Part shown: piece after piece, positions 21,303-28,796 of the stretch
Position numbering within the stretch: position 1 is the stretch's first letter
How the letters are laid out: each line of letters opens with the position of its first letter
Source of the DNA: a virus
Length of the DNA stretch: 55,929 nt
Strand: one strand, 5' to 3'
Virus record (IMG/VR): IMGVR_UViG_3300050119_000489
Location: 1-55,929 of that record
Made by a program: the position numbers and the translations under genes
Notes under the pieces: model-generated
The model's database searches: none
The model's input: only the letters and a program-made list of their open reading frames with translations
Told to the model about the DNA's origin: nothing

Positions 21303-22485
21303 GAGCTTTATGATCGACGAGATCTCTGCGGTCGATCGGCCTGCGCAGGCTCACGCAAGGATGGCCATCATGAAACGCGCGGACCCTGACAGCTCACCGC
21401 TCGACGGCATGAGCAGCGAAGAGATCGAGGCGCTCGCCAAGGCCGTTGAAGCGCGCCTTTACGACGAAGCCTTCATTGGCAAGCGGGAATTCAGCGCCGA
21501 ACAGCGCCGCGAAGACGCCAAGAGTGGCGCGGCTATGCCCGACGGTTCGTTTCCCATCTCCAACGCTGGCGATCTCGCCAATGCTATGCGCCTGGCTGGG
21601 CACGCCAAGGACCCAGCGAAAGCTCGCGCCCATATCAAGGCCCGCGCGAAAGCACTCGGCCTCGCCGACAAACTGAGCGATGCCTACAAGAGCGAGGGCG
21701 GCCTTATCGCCAAGCTCAAAGAGTTTCTGAAAACCGTAGCGCCCGGAAATGGCGCTGAAGACGAGGACACGGAGCCCCAAATGTCCACAGCAGTGAAAAA
21801 GGCGCTCGGCCTCGCCGATAGCGCGACCGAAGAGGAAGTCTTGAAGGTGGTTACCAAGCTCGCCAAAACCGAGCTGTCCGACAAGGACAAGGAAATCGCA
21901 AAGCTTGCTCTTGAGAACGAGATTCTCAAAGCCGACATGAGCGACGACGAAAAGAAGCACCATGACGCGTTGCCAGACGACGCCGCTCGCAAGGCTTTCC
22001 GGACGCTGCCGAAAGACGATCGCGCCAAGCTGGTGAAGAAGGCCGAGCCCGAAGTCTCGCCTGAGCTCAAGAAGGTTCAGGACGAAAACGCGGACCTGAA
22101 GAAGCGCCTCGAAGCCGTCGAGACTGATCGCGAGATCGCGAAGTTCGCGAAGCGCGCTGAAGACATGGGCCTTCCCGCGACGCAAGGCGAAGTGTTGCGC
22201 AAAGCTGTCGCCGGCGCCAAGGATCCGGCTGCTGTCGAAGCCATCATCAAGATGCTCAGCGACAACATCGCTTTGGCCAACGAGGGCGGCGTCTTCAAGG
22301 AATTCGGCAGCGCGCAGGGTAAGACAGGTGACGCGCTGGACCAGCTCAATGCTAAGGCCGAGGAACTGCGCAAGAAAGATCCGAAACTCACCTCCGAGCA
22401 GGCCTTCGTCAAGGTCTACGCGGACCCGGCGAACGCAAAGCTTGTGCGCGAGGAGCGTAACGCCAACCGACCGCGCGCGAACTAA
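21280..22485 (+). CDS. Prohead protease C-terminal fragment fused to scaffold
   Basis: 401 residues from ATG 21280, overlapping the HNH end by 23 nt. ATG 21310, 8 nt after the HNH stop, is an alternative. The opening R-F-K-S-F-M-I-D-E-I-S-A-V-D-R-P-A is the last conserved strand of XkdF-type proteases. Residues ~65-130 match a DUF6582-like motif (E-F-S-A-E-Q-R, G-A-A-M-P-D-G-S-F-P-I, A-H-I-K-A-R-A-K-A-L-G). From ~168 the chain is charged coiled coil, typical of scaffold. Ends N-R-P-R-A-N before a terminator. Confidence 0.8.
   Translation: MAPHRRFKSFMIDEISAVDRPAQAHARMAIMKRADPDSSPLDGMSSEEIEALAKAVEARLYDEAFIGKREFSAEQRREDAKSGAAMPDGSFPISNAGDLANAMRLAGHAKDPAKARAHIKARAKALGLADKLSDAYKSEGGLIAKLKEFLKTVAPGNGAEDEDTEPQMSTAVKKALGLADSATEEEVLKVVTKLAKTELSDKDKEIAKLALENEILKADMSDDEKKHHDALPDDAARKAFRTLPKDDRAKLVKKAEPEVSPELKKVQDENADLKKRLEAVETDREIAKFAKRAEDMGLPATQGEVLRKAVAGAKDPAAVEAIIKMLSDNIALANEGGVFKEFGSAQGKTGDALDQLNAKAEELRKKDPKLTSEQAFVKVYADPANAKLVREERNANRPRAN
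21781..22485 (+). CDS. Possible nested scaffold protein from an internal start
   Basis: In-frame ATG 21781 inside the protease/scaffold gene, preceded by ACGGAGCCCCAA (a GGAG Shine-Dalgarno at suitable spacing). It would give a 234-residue product that contains only the coiled-coil scaffold (ALGLADSATEEEVLKVV onward). Many phages make scaffold this way from the 3' end of the protease gene. It is a prediction from start signals and domain borders, not proof. Confidence 0.4.
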   Translation: MSTAVKKALGLADSATEEEVLKVVTKLAKTELSDKDKEIAKLALENEILKADMSDDEKKHHDALPDDAARKAFRTLPKDDRAKLVKKAEPEVSPELKKVQDENADLKKRLEAVETDREIAKFAKRAEDMGLPATQGEVLRKAVAGAKDPAAVEAIIKMLSDNIALANEGGVFKEFGSAQGKTGDALDQLNAKAEELRKKDPKLTSEQAFVKVYADPANAKLVREERNANRPRAN

Positions 22486-22512
22486 GCAGCGGCATCAATC
22501 CTTCCCATTTAG

Positions 22513-22538
22513 CGGGCGCCTTCGGGCGCCTTTTTCTT
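22513..22538 (+). terminator. Rho-independent terminator with TTCG tetraloop
   Basis: GGCGCC (22515-22520), loop TTCG, GGCGCC (22525-22530), then TTTTTCTTT. It lies between the scaffold gene and the decoration gene. The gene that follows starts only 14 nt later, so part of the transcripts may read through, or head genes may have separate dosage. Confidence 0.85.
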
Positions 22539-22551
22539 TGGAGCTTCCAAA

Positions 22552-22977
22552 ATGGCAACCGAAGGCCCCCTTCTGAAGGACGGCGCGCAATGCGTAGCCG
22601 CCGCGAACTATTGGAACCCTGCGTCGGCCCTTGATGGCCCGAACGGCTCTGGGCAGTTCCTCGCCGTTTACGTCAGCGCAGCGCGTACTGTGGCCGCTGT
22701 CGCCACCGAAGGCGTCGCCATGTACGGCATTCTGCAGAACACGCCCGCCTTGGGCCAGGCTGCGGACGTCGCGATCGTCGGCGTCTCAAAGATGGTCGCC
22801 GGCGCGGCAATCACCGCTGGCGCCGAACTCATGACCGACGCCAACGGACGCCTGATCGCGTGGGTTGGTGGCAGCGACTACGTGAAGGTCGGCCGCGCGC
22901 TTGAAGCAGCGGGCGCAGCCAACGACATCTTCACCGGTATCATCTACCCGGCCCCGGTTGCGGGTGGCCTGACCTAA
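22552..22977 (+). CDS. Capsid decoration/stabilisation-like protein
   Basis: 141 residues, beta-rich and low in charge: A-R-T-V-A-A-V-A-T-E-G-V, M-Y-G-I-L-Q-N-T-P-A-L-G-Q-A-A, A-V-V-like V-A-I-V-G-V-S-K, T-A-G-A-E-L-M-T-D-A-N-G-R-L. This layout is typical of DUF2190-type capsid proteins that sit before the major capsid gene. It would trim or cement the capsid surface. Start ATG 22552 follows TTGGAG. Confidence 0.7.
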   Translation: MATEGPLLKDGAQCVAAANYWNPASALDGPNGSGQFLAVYVSAARTVAAVATEGVAMYGILQNTPALGQAADVAIVGVSKMVAGAAITAGAELMTDANGRLIAWVGGSDYVKVGRALEAAGAANDIFTGIIYPAPVAGGLT

Positions 22978-22992
22978 GCTCTCAAAACAACC

Positions 22993-23046
22993 GGCCTCGC
23001 CGCTGTGACACACCTCCACGGCGCGAGGCCGCACGTGAACACGTGC
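22993..23046 (+). other. Tandem hairpins in the capsid-gene leader
   Basis: First stem GGCCTCGC (22993-23000) pairs with GCGAGGCC (23023-23030) with a 22-nt loop. Directly after it, GCACGT (23031-23036), loop GAAC, ACGTGC (23041-23046). No T-run follows. Such back-to-back hairpins upstream of a highly expressed gene could protect or process the mRNA. Confidence 0.6.
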
Positions 23047-23109
23047 AAAACGAGGTGGCATCTAGCCTTCGCATAGACAGGCTATGTCATTTGATAATAG
23101 GAGGCTATT

Positions 23110-24108
23110 TTGCCGCAACCTACCGTCCAGCAGGTCCACGTACAAGCCGCACTCACGATGATTGCGACCGCGTACCTTCAGGACCAGAAAAACTACGTGG
23201 CCGATCAGGTGTTCCCTGTTGTGCCCGTCGAACATCAGTCCGACAAATACTTCGCCTTCTCGAAGGACGATTTCTTCCGCGATGAGGCGCAACAACGCGC
23301 TGATACTGCGGAATCGGCCGGCGGCGGCTTCAACCTCACGTCGAACAGCAGCTATTCGGCGGATGTGTGGGCTTTCCACAAGGACCTCGGCGAGCAGACG
23401 CGGCGCAATGCAGACCCAGCTGTCGACATGGATATGGCGACGACAAAGTTCTGCATGCAGAAGCTGCTAATCCGCAAGGATCGGTTCTTCGCAACGACCT
23501 ACCTGAAGACCGGCCTTTGGGGTACGGACAACGTCGGCACTGCCGGCGGGACGCCGGGCACCACCACGCCGGCCTTCTGGAATGACGACGCCAACGGCGA
23601 TCCCTTCACCGATATCGCAGTCGGTCAAACGACCATCCTGCAGAACACCGGTTTTGAGGCGAATACCCTCCTCATGACCTTCCCGGTCTATCAGGCGCTC
23701 AGGAAGCACCCGCTCGTCGTCGATCGTATCAAGTATACGACCCGCGCCGACGCTTCGAAAATCACCCCGGAACTTATGGCCGGCGCCTTCGACGTCGACC
23801 GCGTCCTCGTTTCCAAGGCCGTCTACAACTCGGCTCAGGAAGGCGCGACGGGCTCCTACAGCTTCATCGCGGGCAAAAACGCGCTGCTGTGCCATGTTGC
23901 ACCGGAGCCGGGCATTATGATCCCGAGCGCCGGCTACGTGTTCGCATGGTCGGGCTTCACCGGCATGAACACCATGGGCGTGCGCGTGTCGCAGATCCCG
24001 ATGCCCTGGCTCGGTCTCGGGACGGTGCGCACCGAGGGCGAGATGGCCTTCGACATGCAGGCGATCGGCACCGACCTCGGATATTATTTCAGCGGCATCG
24101 TTCAGTAA
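23110..24108 (+). CDS. Major capsid protein
   Basis: 332 residues, HK97-fold-like. The start is TTG 23110, chosen because TAGGAGG lies 5 nt upstream and no closer ATG fits. Features are a short N-terminal region (L-Q-D-Q-K-N-Y-V-A-D-Q-V-F-P-V-V), then the E-loop-like segment with F-R-D-E-A-Q-Q-R, and a central domain with T-D-I-A-V-G-Q-T-T-I and L-L-M-T-F-P-V-Y-Q-A-L. It ends with Y-Y-F-S-G-I-V-Q. It assembles the icosahedral shell and should be the most abundant product. Position after scaffold and decoration genes and before a terminator supports the call. Confidence 0.85.
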   Translation: MPQPTVQQVHVQAALTMIATAYLQDQKNYVADQVFPVVPVEHQSDKYFAFSKDDFFRDEAQQRADTAESAGGGFNLTSNSSYSADVWAFHKDLGEQTRRNADPAVDMDMATTKFCMQKLLIRKDRFFATTYLKTGLWGTDNVGTAGGTPGTTTPAFWNDDANGDPFTDIAVGQTTILQNTGFEANTLLMTFPVYQALRKHPLVVDRIKYTTRADASKITPELMAGAFDVDRVLVSKAVYNSAQEGATGSYSFIAGKNALLCHVAPEPGIMIPSAGYVFAWSGFTGMNTMGVRVSQIPMPWLGLGTVRTEGEMAFDMQAIGTDLGYYFSGIVQ

Positions 24109-24127
24109 GAGCGATTACGCAAAACAG

Positions 24128-24163
24128 AGCGGCGCGCTCGTCCCCCCAGGCGCGCCGCTTTTG
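24128..24163 (+). terminator. Rho-independent terminator after the major capsid gene
   Basis: Perfect 10-bp stem AGCGGCGCGC (24128-24137) and GCGCGCCGCT (24150-24159) with a 12-nt loop, followed by TTTT. It lies 20 nt after the capsid stop codon. Confidence 0.8.
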
Positions 24164-24227
24164 AATTCTTCAAGAGCGGAGCAGGACAGCTCTGTTGCTG
24201 AAGGATCCAATAAAGACGGAGATCGTC

Positions 24228-24530
24228 ATGCTTGCCATTGCGGATGAAGACATCGGCGGCGGCCGCGTGCGGATGCTGTTCCAGGGGGGCAAGTACCGTG
24301 CAGGCATGCAGCTCACCGCCGATGAAGTGCTCGGCATGAAGAACAAGGCTGCGCTGATCGAGCAGGGCTACATCGAAATCTATCCGAAGGCCCCAATCGA
24401 AGACGTCGGCGATTGCCACATCGTCCATCTCGGCGGCGGCAAATACGACGTCATCAAGGGCCGGCGCCTCAACGAGGACGGTCCACTTACGAAAGACGAG
24501 GCAGAAGACCTCGCCACGCGGCCGGGCTGA
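24228..24530 (+). CDS. Hypothetical connector-region protein (100 aa)
   Basis: 100 residues from ATG 24228 (GGAGATCGTC upstream; the in-frame TTG at 24195 is less likely). Beta-strand-like opening L-A-I-A-D-E-D-I-G-G-G-R-V-R-M-L-F, then Y-R-A-G-M-Q-L-T-A-D-E-V-L-G, ending with a short acidic tail. Not recognised. Position suggests a head or neck accessory protein. Confidence 0.55.
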   Translation: MLAIADEDIGGGRVRMLFQGGKYRAGMQLTADEVLGMKNKAALIEQGYIEIYPKAPIEDVGDCHIVHLGGGKYDVIKGRRLNEDGPLTKDEAEDLATRPG

Positions 24531-24565
24531 GGCGCGCACTTCTTCCGCCCTAACGAGAATTTGCC

Positions 24566-24979
24566 ATGAACATTTACGACAAGACCGTCGCCGGCGTCGG
24601 CGAAACCAAGACCATCAATGGTTCGCTCATCCTTTTATTGAACAACCTCGCCGCTGAGATTCGCGGCGTTGCCGGCAATCAAGACGCTACGCTAGGCCTC
24701 GCTGATATGGTGGCAAGCGAAGCCCCGCGGCTTTCCGCGACGATCCTGGCGAACACGCCGATGATTGAGGCAACGCCTCCTGTCCATCCAATGCCGGACT
24801 CAGCCGGGGGTCATGCCGATCACCTCGACGTCTCATCGATGACCGGCAAGCCCGAAGAGATCGCGAGCTGGCAGAAAGAGCATCCCGAGGTCCACGAGAT
24901 CGACCGTGACGCGCACGCGGATGGCACTGTCACCGCATATTTCCGCCCGCTGCCCAAAGGGGCAGAACCGAAGGCCTGA
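24566..24979 (+). CDS. Hypothetical head-tail region protein (137 aa)
   Basis: 137 residues. The first 60 are helical (S-L-I-L-L-L-N-N-L-A-A-E-I-R-G-V-A-G), a proline-rich link follows (E-A-T-P-P-V-H-P-M-P-D), then a charged His/Asp-rich end (H-P-E-V-H-E-I-D-R-D-A-H-A). No known domain. A hairpin follows its stop at 24992-25019. Confidence 0.5.
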   Translation: MNIYDKTVAGVGETKTINGSLILLLNNLAAEIRGVAGNQDATLGLADMVASEAPRLSATILANTPMIEATPPVHPMPDSAGGHADHLDVSSMTGKPEEIASWQKEHPEVHEIDRDAHADGTVTAYFRPLPKGAEPKA

Positions 24980-24991
24980 CCGTTCAGTGCC

Positions 24992-25019
24992 GCCGGGTTG
25001 ACATATAAATCAACCCGGC
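24992..25019 (+). other. 10-bp hairpin without T-run
   Basis: Perfect stem GCCGGGTTGA (24992-25001) and TCAACCCGGC (25010-25019), loop CATATAAA. The following bases are AACGCCAAAATTC, so a classic terminator is not supported. It may be an RNA stability or processing element or a protein site. Confidence 0.55.
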
Positions 25020-25055
25020 AACGCCAAAATTCAAAGACAATGATTGGAGATCGTC

Positions 25056-25511
25056 ATGGCCACAGGCTTCGCCACCAGGTTTCAGGGTAAGGTCAAAGCG
25101 GCCGCCCTCTGGTTGGGTAGCGGCGGCATCGTTGATGCCGTCTCAGGGATCGCCGGCAACGTGCGTGTCGCGCAGCGGATTTCCGCGACAGTCACAGCCG
25201 TGGCCAATACCGACCTTCCTCCGCTATCAATCCCGCCTGGTGCGACGATCCTCGGCATTACCGCCTATACGACCACGGCCTTTACCGCCGGCACTGACGC
25301 GAAACTCGAGGCGGGCATTTCGGCTGGAGATGCGACTTACGTCGCGGCTACCTCGATCAAGGCGCTCGGCGTGGTGGCGATGACGCTGGCCTCGGCGACG
25401 CTTGCCGCCATGGGAGCGACGCTTCCGAACCTGTTCATTCGCATTGTACAATCAGGCACGCCCACGGCAGTCGGGGCCGCAACGATCGTGGTCGAATATC
25501 TGATACCGTAA
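25056..25511 (+). CDS. Hypothetical beta-rich structural protein (151 aa)
   Basis: 151 residues from ATG 25056 (GGAGATCGTC directly upstream, the same leader as the gene at 24228). Low charge, Ala/Thr/Gly/Val-rich strands: I-S-A-T-V-T-A-V-A-N-T, P-P-G-A-T-I-L-G-I-T-A-Y-T-T, ending V-V-E-Y-L-I-P. This composition is typical of virion surface or neck proteins. Not recognised. Confidence 0.55.
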   Translation: MATGFATRFQGKVKAAALWLGSGGIVDAVSGIAGNVRVAQRISATVTAVANTDLPPLSIPPGATILGITAYTTTAFTAGTDAKLEAGISAGDATYVAATSIKALGVVAMTLASATLAAMGATLPNLFIRIVQSGTPTAVGAATIVVEYLIP

Positions 25512-25540
25512 AAGGCAATTGGCCAATCGGAGACGGAACA

Positions 25541-26041
25541 ATGAAGCGCGTTGCCGCTCTTGGTCTGGCCCTCGGGCTTTGGGCGGCGATTGCGCTCCCT
25601 GCATGGGCGACCGCGCTTCTCAACACGCCGGTCGCGACGGCAGTGAGCGCGCAGCTATCGCCGACGTTTCAGTTGCAGCCCCAGGCCGGGCCGGTGCTGC
25701 CGAGCGCTGTCGTGCTGCAGGGGACCTTCACTTACGGCTCGGGCGGTACATCCGCCGACGCCTACGTGCAAACCTCGCTCGATGGCGGCACCACTTGGAT
25801 TGACGTCGCCGATTTTCATTTCACCACCGCCTCGGCGCGCTTTGCCTACAACCTGAATTCTTCGACTTCGGTGACGACCGAATACACGCCGTCTGATGGG
25901 TCGCTTTCGGCAAACACCGCCAAAGACGGCATCGTGGGGCCGCTCTGGCGTGTCAAATACACGACCGTCGGGACCTACGCCGCTTCGACGAAGCTCCGCG
26001 TCGACATGTTCGCCAATGGCTTGACGGCGTCCTCGCCGTAA
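25541..26041 (+). CDS. Virion-module protein with a Sec signal peptide
   Basis: 166 residues. Residues 1-24 are a textbook signal peptide (M-K-R, hydrophobic A-L-G-L-A-L-G-L-W-A-A-I-A-L-P, cleavage after A-W-A). The mature part is beta-rich with a phage-like motif Y-V-Q-T-S-L-D-G-G-T-T-W-I-D-V-A-D-F, seen in small virion proteins. A secreted leader is unexpected among cytoplasmically assembled head-tail genes. It may mark a protein that acts in the envelope or a gene captured from an exported protein. RBS-like GGAGACGGAAC precedes ATG 25541. Confidence 0.65.
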   Translation: MKRVAALGLALGLWAAIALPAWATALLNTPVATAVSAQLSPTFQLQPQAGPVLPSAVVLQGTFTYGSGGTSADAYVQTSLDGGTTWIDVADFHFTTASARFAYNLNSSTSVTTEYTPSDGSLSANTAKDGIVGPLWRVKYTTVGTYAASTKLRVDMFANGLTASSP

Positions 26042-26050
26042 GGGGCGCCG

Positions 26051-26506
26051 ATGACTTGGTCCTATTCTCCGTTCAAGATTGCGACGTGTCCGAAGGACCA
26101 GGTACGGCTCCTCATCGGCGACGTGCTCGAAAATCACCCGCAGATCCAAGACGAAGAAATTTCGTTTCTGTTGACGGTGCGCGCGACGATCTACGGTGCC
26201 GCCGCGGAGTGTTGCTTGGCGCTCGCTGCGAAATTCTCGCGCAGTGTCGACGTGCAAGCGGGGACATCAAAATTTGCCTATAGCCAGCTCGCCAAGGCTT
26301 ACACGACCAAGGCGGCCTATTTTAACGCCAAGGCAGCGGCGGGCGGTTCCGCGCTTCCCTATGCTGGCGGCATCAGCATTTCCGACAAGCAGCAGCAGGA
26401 ACTCAACACTGATCGCGTACCGCCGCAGTTCAACATCGGCATGGACGACGATTACCTGCCCGTGGCACCTGCCGGGAACGAGTCCGAAGGTGAAGGCAGC
26501 CAGTGA
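26051..26506 (+). CDS. Head-tail connector (gp6-like adaptor)
   Basis: 151 residues. The helical start D-Q-V-R-L-L-I-G-D-V-L-E-N-H-P-Q-I-Q-D-E is the usual signature of phage head-tail adaptor proteins (HK97 gp6/SPP1 gp15-like). The middle is helical with paired cysteines (E-C-C-L-A-L), and the C terminus is acidic and disordered. It would bind under the portal. Its stop overlaps the next GTG start. Confidence 0.7.
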   Translation: MTWSYSPFKIATCPKDQVRLLIGDVLENHPQIQDEEISFLLTVRATIYGAAAECCLALAAKFSRSVDVQAGTSKFAYSQLAKAYTTKAAYFNAKAAAGGSALPYAGGISISDKQQQELNTDRVPPQFNIGMDDDYLPVAPAGNESEGEGSQ

Positions 26507-26934
26507 CCTACACGTGGGAAACTGGTGCTCTCGATCTTCCATGGGAGACGGGCCTTTTTCCGCGCATGATCGCGGTGCATCGTTCAAAGACGGTTGCAGT
26601 CAGCGGCGGCGTGCAGCAAATCGGCAATGTCGGTTATAGCGGCCGCGAGGAGTCGACCAGCCCAAGCGATCCCGAAGGCGAGATCGTCCTATTCACCGGC
26701 ATCTCGGCCTCGATCGAGGCGGTAGCAATCGGCAGGACGAGAGGCGGTATCGTTCCTGCTGACGCTGCAGAGAAGCCGCAATGGCGCATCCTCGTGCCCG
26801 TTGCCAATCTCGCGCAATATTCAGTGCGCGACCGCGACATCATCGTCGATGATGAGGCCTATCGCTATATCGTCGTTCAAGCCTGGTTCACCCCGCTTGG
26901 CTATCAGCTTGCGTGCATTCGCCTGGAGGCCTGA
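26503..26934 (+). CDS. Probable head-completion/neck protein
   Basis: 143 residues from GTG 26503, overlapping the adaptor stop. Beta-rich, with S-P-S-D-P-E-G-E-I-V-L-F-T-G-I-S and V-R-D-R-D-I-I-V-D-D-E-A-Y-R-Y, resembling head-closure or tail-connector proteins that follow adaptors in this gene order. Function is inferred from position. Confidence 0.55.
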   Translation: MTYTWETGALDLPWETGLFPRMIAVHRSKTVAVSGGVQQIGNVGYSGREESTSPSDPEGEIVLFTGISASIEAVAIGRTRGGIVPADAAEKPQWRILVPVANLAQYSVRDRDIIVDDEAYRYIVVQAWFTPLGYQLACIRLEA

Positions 26935-26937
26935 GCC

Positions 26938-27828
26938 TTGGCAGACCTCAGCGACGTCACCGCCTATCTCGCGCAGGCGGCGAGCGGGGCTGTCTATCCA
27001 TCGGGCACGTCGCAGCCAAGCGTCGTCTCGATGGACGTGCGGATCTTCGAAGGCTGGCCGATCCCGGAGCAGCTCGATCTCGACATCGGCGGCAAGATCC
27101 TTTCCGGCAATCCGCCTGAGCCGATTGCGCGCGCCGGTGGTCCTTGCTGCAACGTCTCGATCTTTCCGATGCCCGGGGCGACCGCAACCCCGTATCAGGT
27201 CCTCGACAACACGTTCGTGCTGCAAGCGCCGGTTTTCGGCATGTCGGCGTCGATCAGTGGCAACATGGTCACCATAACCGGTGAGCCTAACCCTAACGAA
27301 TTCCTGACGATCGTCGCCGACGGAAAGTACATCTATTCCGAGCCCGGTGCGAACACCGCAGCGATCCTCGAGGCTCTCGCGACAGCAATAGCCGCCAATT
27401 ACCCGAGCGTCTCCTACACCGCGACCACGATCACCGTGCCGGTGGTGAAGACGCTGACGGCGCGCATCGGTGGCGTCGGCTTGCTCGCCAAAGTCACACA
27501 TCGCCAGCGCCAAGGGATCATGGTGACGGCCTGGGCACCGAGCCCGAGCGTCAGAAGCGCTCTCGCCGCGGCGATCGACGTCGCGGTGAAGTCGCAGCTG
27601 ATCGCTGAAATGCCCGACACGACGCAGGCGCTTGTCGTCTATTCCGGCGCGCAGCAAAGCGACGACAACCAGAACGTCGCGATCTATCGCCGCGATCTCA
27701 TGTACCAAGTCGAATATGCGACGATCGAGCAGTTCAAAGGCGTCGTCATCACCTCGGTATCGAACACCATCTCGCCGCTGGATCCGACTGATCTCTCCGA
27801 ATTGCCAGAAGGCGTCGCCATAACTTGA
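26938..27828 (+). CDS. Tail-terminator/neck-region structural protein
   Basis: 296 residues from TTG 26938, chosen because GGAGG lies 8 nt upstream. Mixed alpha/beta: L-S-D-V-T-A-Y-L-A-Q-A-A-S-G, a strand-rich middle with V-T-I-T-G-E-P-N-P-N-E and V-K-T-L-T-A-R-I-G-G, and a C-terminal half with Y-R-R-D-L-M-Y-Q-V-E-Y. Location between connector and sheath genes suggests tail completion. No family recognised. Confidence 0.55.
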   Translation: MADLSDVTAYLAQAASGAVYPSGTSQPSVVSMDVRIFEGWPIPEQLDLDIGGKILSGNPPEPIARAGGPCCNVSIFPMPGATATPYQVLDNTFVLQAPVFGMSASISGNMVTITGEPNPNEFLTIVADGKYIYSEPGANTAAILEALATAIAANYPSVSYTATTITVPVVKTLTARIGGVGLLAKVTHRQRQGIMVTAWAPSPSVRSALAAAIDVAVKSQLIAEMPDTTQALVVYSGAQQSDDNQNVAIYRRDLMYQVEYATIEQFKGVVITSVSNTISPLDPTDLSELPEGVAIT

Positions 27829-27838
27829 GGTCGAACTC

Positions 27839-28087
27839 ATGGGTTACAAACTTATCGTCCGGCATCCCTTCAAGAAATTCGTGAAGGGTCAGGTCATCAC
27901 CGATCCGACGGAAGTCGCGCGCCTATCTGGCAGCCACGAAAAGTTTGTCATTCGCGTCGCGCTCAGCGCTGAAGAAGAGGCGGAAGCCGAAGCCGCGCGC
28001 AAAGCCAAGGACGTTGTGGTCAAGGACAAAGCGCCAGAACCGCCGCCGCTCGATGATTCAGCCGCTCCCATGAAGCGAGGCGGCTAA
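27839..28087 (+). CDS. Small protein before the sheath (82 aa)
   Basis: 82 residues. The start G-Y-K-L-I-V-R-H-P-F-K-K-F-V-K-G-Q-V-I resembles the small N-terminal domain common in short phage proteins of this position (entry-strand then K-G-D-x-I-T-D). The tail is charged and low-complexity (E-E-E-A-E-A-E-A-A-R-K). It converges with the minus-strand HNH gene, overlapping it by 4 nt. Confidence 0.6.
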   Translation: MGYKLIVRHPFKKFVKGQVITDPTEVARLSGSHEKFVIRVALSAEEEAEAEAARKAKDVVVKDKAPEPPPLDDSAAPMKRGG

Positions 28088-28755
28088 GCCGCGTATAGGC
28101 GACGCCACTCGAGCCATTCGTCCATCGTCTTGCGGCCCTTTGATCGGTTGCAGGTCGGACAAAGAAGCTGAAGATTATCCGGCCAGTTTGTTCCGCCACG
28201 GGCGAGCGGCCTCACATGATCAACGTGAAAATTCTCGGCGATATCCGACGGGCAAGCAGCGCATATGGCCTTTTGCGATGCGAGCAGAGCGATGATGTCG
28301 GGTTTCGTAAACTTGCCTTCCGCCGCGCGGCGCTTCGCTTTGGCGGCGCGCACATGCAGCGATGAGGCGGCTTTATTTCGGTGCCGCCATGCGCGCGTGT
28401 CCGCAGTGCGCTGGGCTTTATGCTTCTGGAAACTCTTGCTGAGCACCTCGCGATGACGGCTCGTCGGCTTGGCACGCAATAGACGCTTTTGCGCCGCCCG
28501 TTCACCTTTGTCGCGTTTCTGCCTCGACGCCTTCACTCGATCAGGGTGTGCACGCCGATAATTGCGCTGATGATCGCGCATGTAGTCGCGCCGACGATCT
28601 CGTTCCTTTGACGATGCGGCCTTGAGCCGACTGCATTCGACGCAGCCGTGGTCCGAAACACGTCGCTCTGCGATGTGGCCGCGGCTGCACGCCAAGCCAG
28701 TGAAATAGCGAACCAGACTCAACTCTTTCGCGGTCGCGCGGGAGATCACGTCCAT
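28084..28755 (-). CDS. HNH endonuclease on the opposite strand
   Basis: 223 residues read leftward. The N-terminal part has a C-x-R-G-H, C-V-E-C zinc-ribbon-like motif and a long basic helix. The C-terminal part has the HNH core: [19 protein letters not shown], then [10 protein letters not shown]. It sits between two rightward tail genes and runs against them, as expected for a mobile endonuclease. A TACAAT hexamer lies 7 nt upstream of its start, so it may have its own promoter and a leaderless message. Confidence 0.85.
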   Translation of the reverse strand: MDVISRATAKELSLVRYFTGLACSRGHIAERRVSDHGCVECSRLKAASSKERDRRRDYMRDHQRNYRRAHPDRVKASRQKRDKGERAAQKRLLRAKPTSRHREVLSKSFQKHKAQRTADTRAWRHRNKAASSLHVRAAKAKRRAAEGKFTKPDIIALLASQKAICAACPSDIAENFHVDHVRPLARGGTNWPDNLQLLCPTCNRSKGRKTMDEWLEWRRLYAA

Positions 28756-28796
28756 GCGCGGATTGTAGTTCGCGCCAGGGCCGGAGGGAAGATCGC

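Noticed and set aside
20772-21310. Group I intron carrying the HNH gene inside the protease gene
   Set aside because: The HNH reading frame fills the gap from end to end and overlaps both protease fragments, so no space remains for a separate intron core. Not excluded without RNA data.
20272-22485. Intein in the prohead protease
   Set aside because: A stop codon ends the first fragment and the HNH gene is in another frame, so no single precursor protein exists.
26821-27840. Long minus-strand reading frame (339 codons)
   Set aside because: Antisense to two plausible connector genes; Arg/Asp-rich composition typical of a shadow frame.
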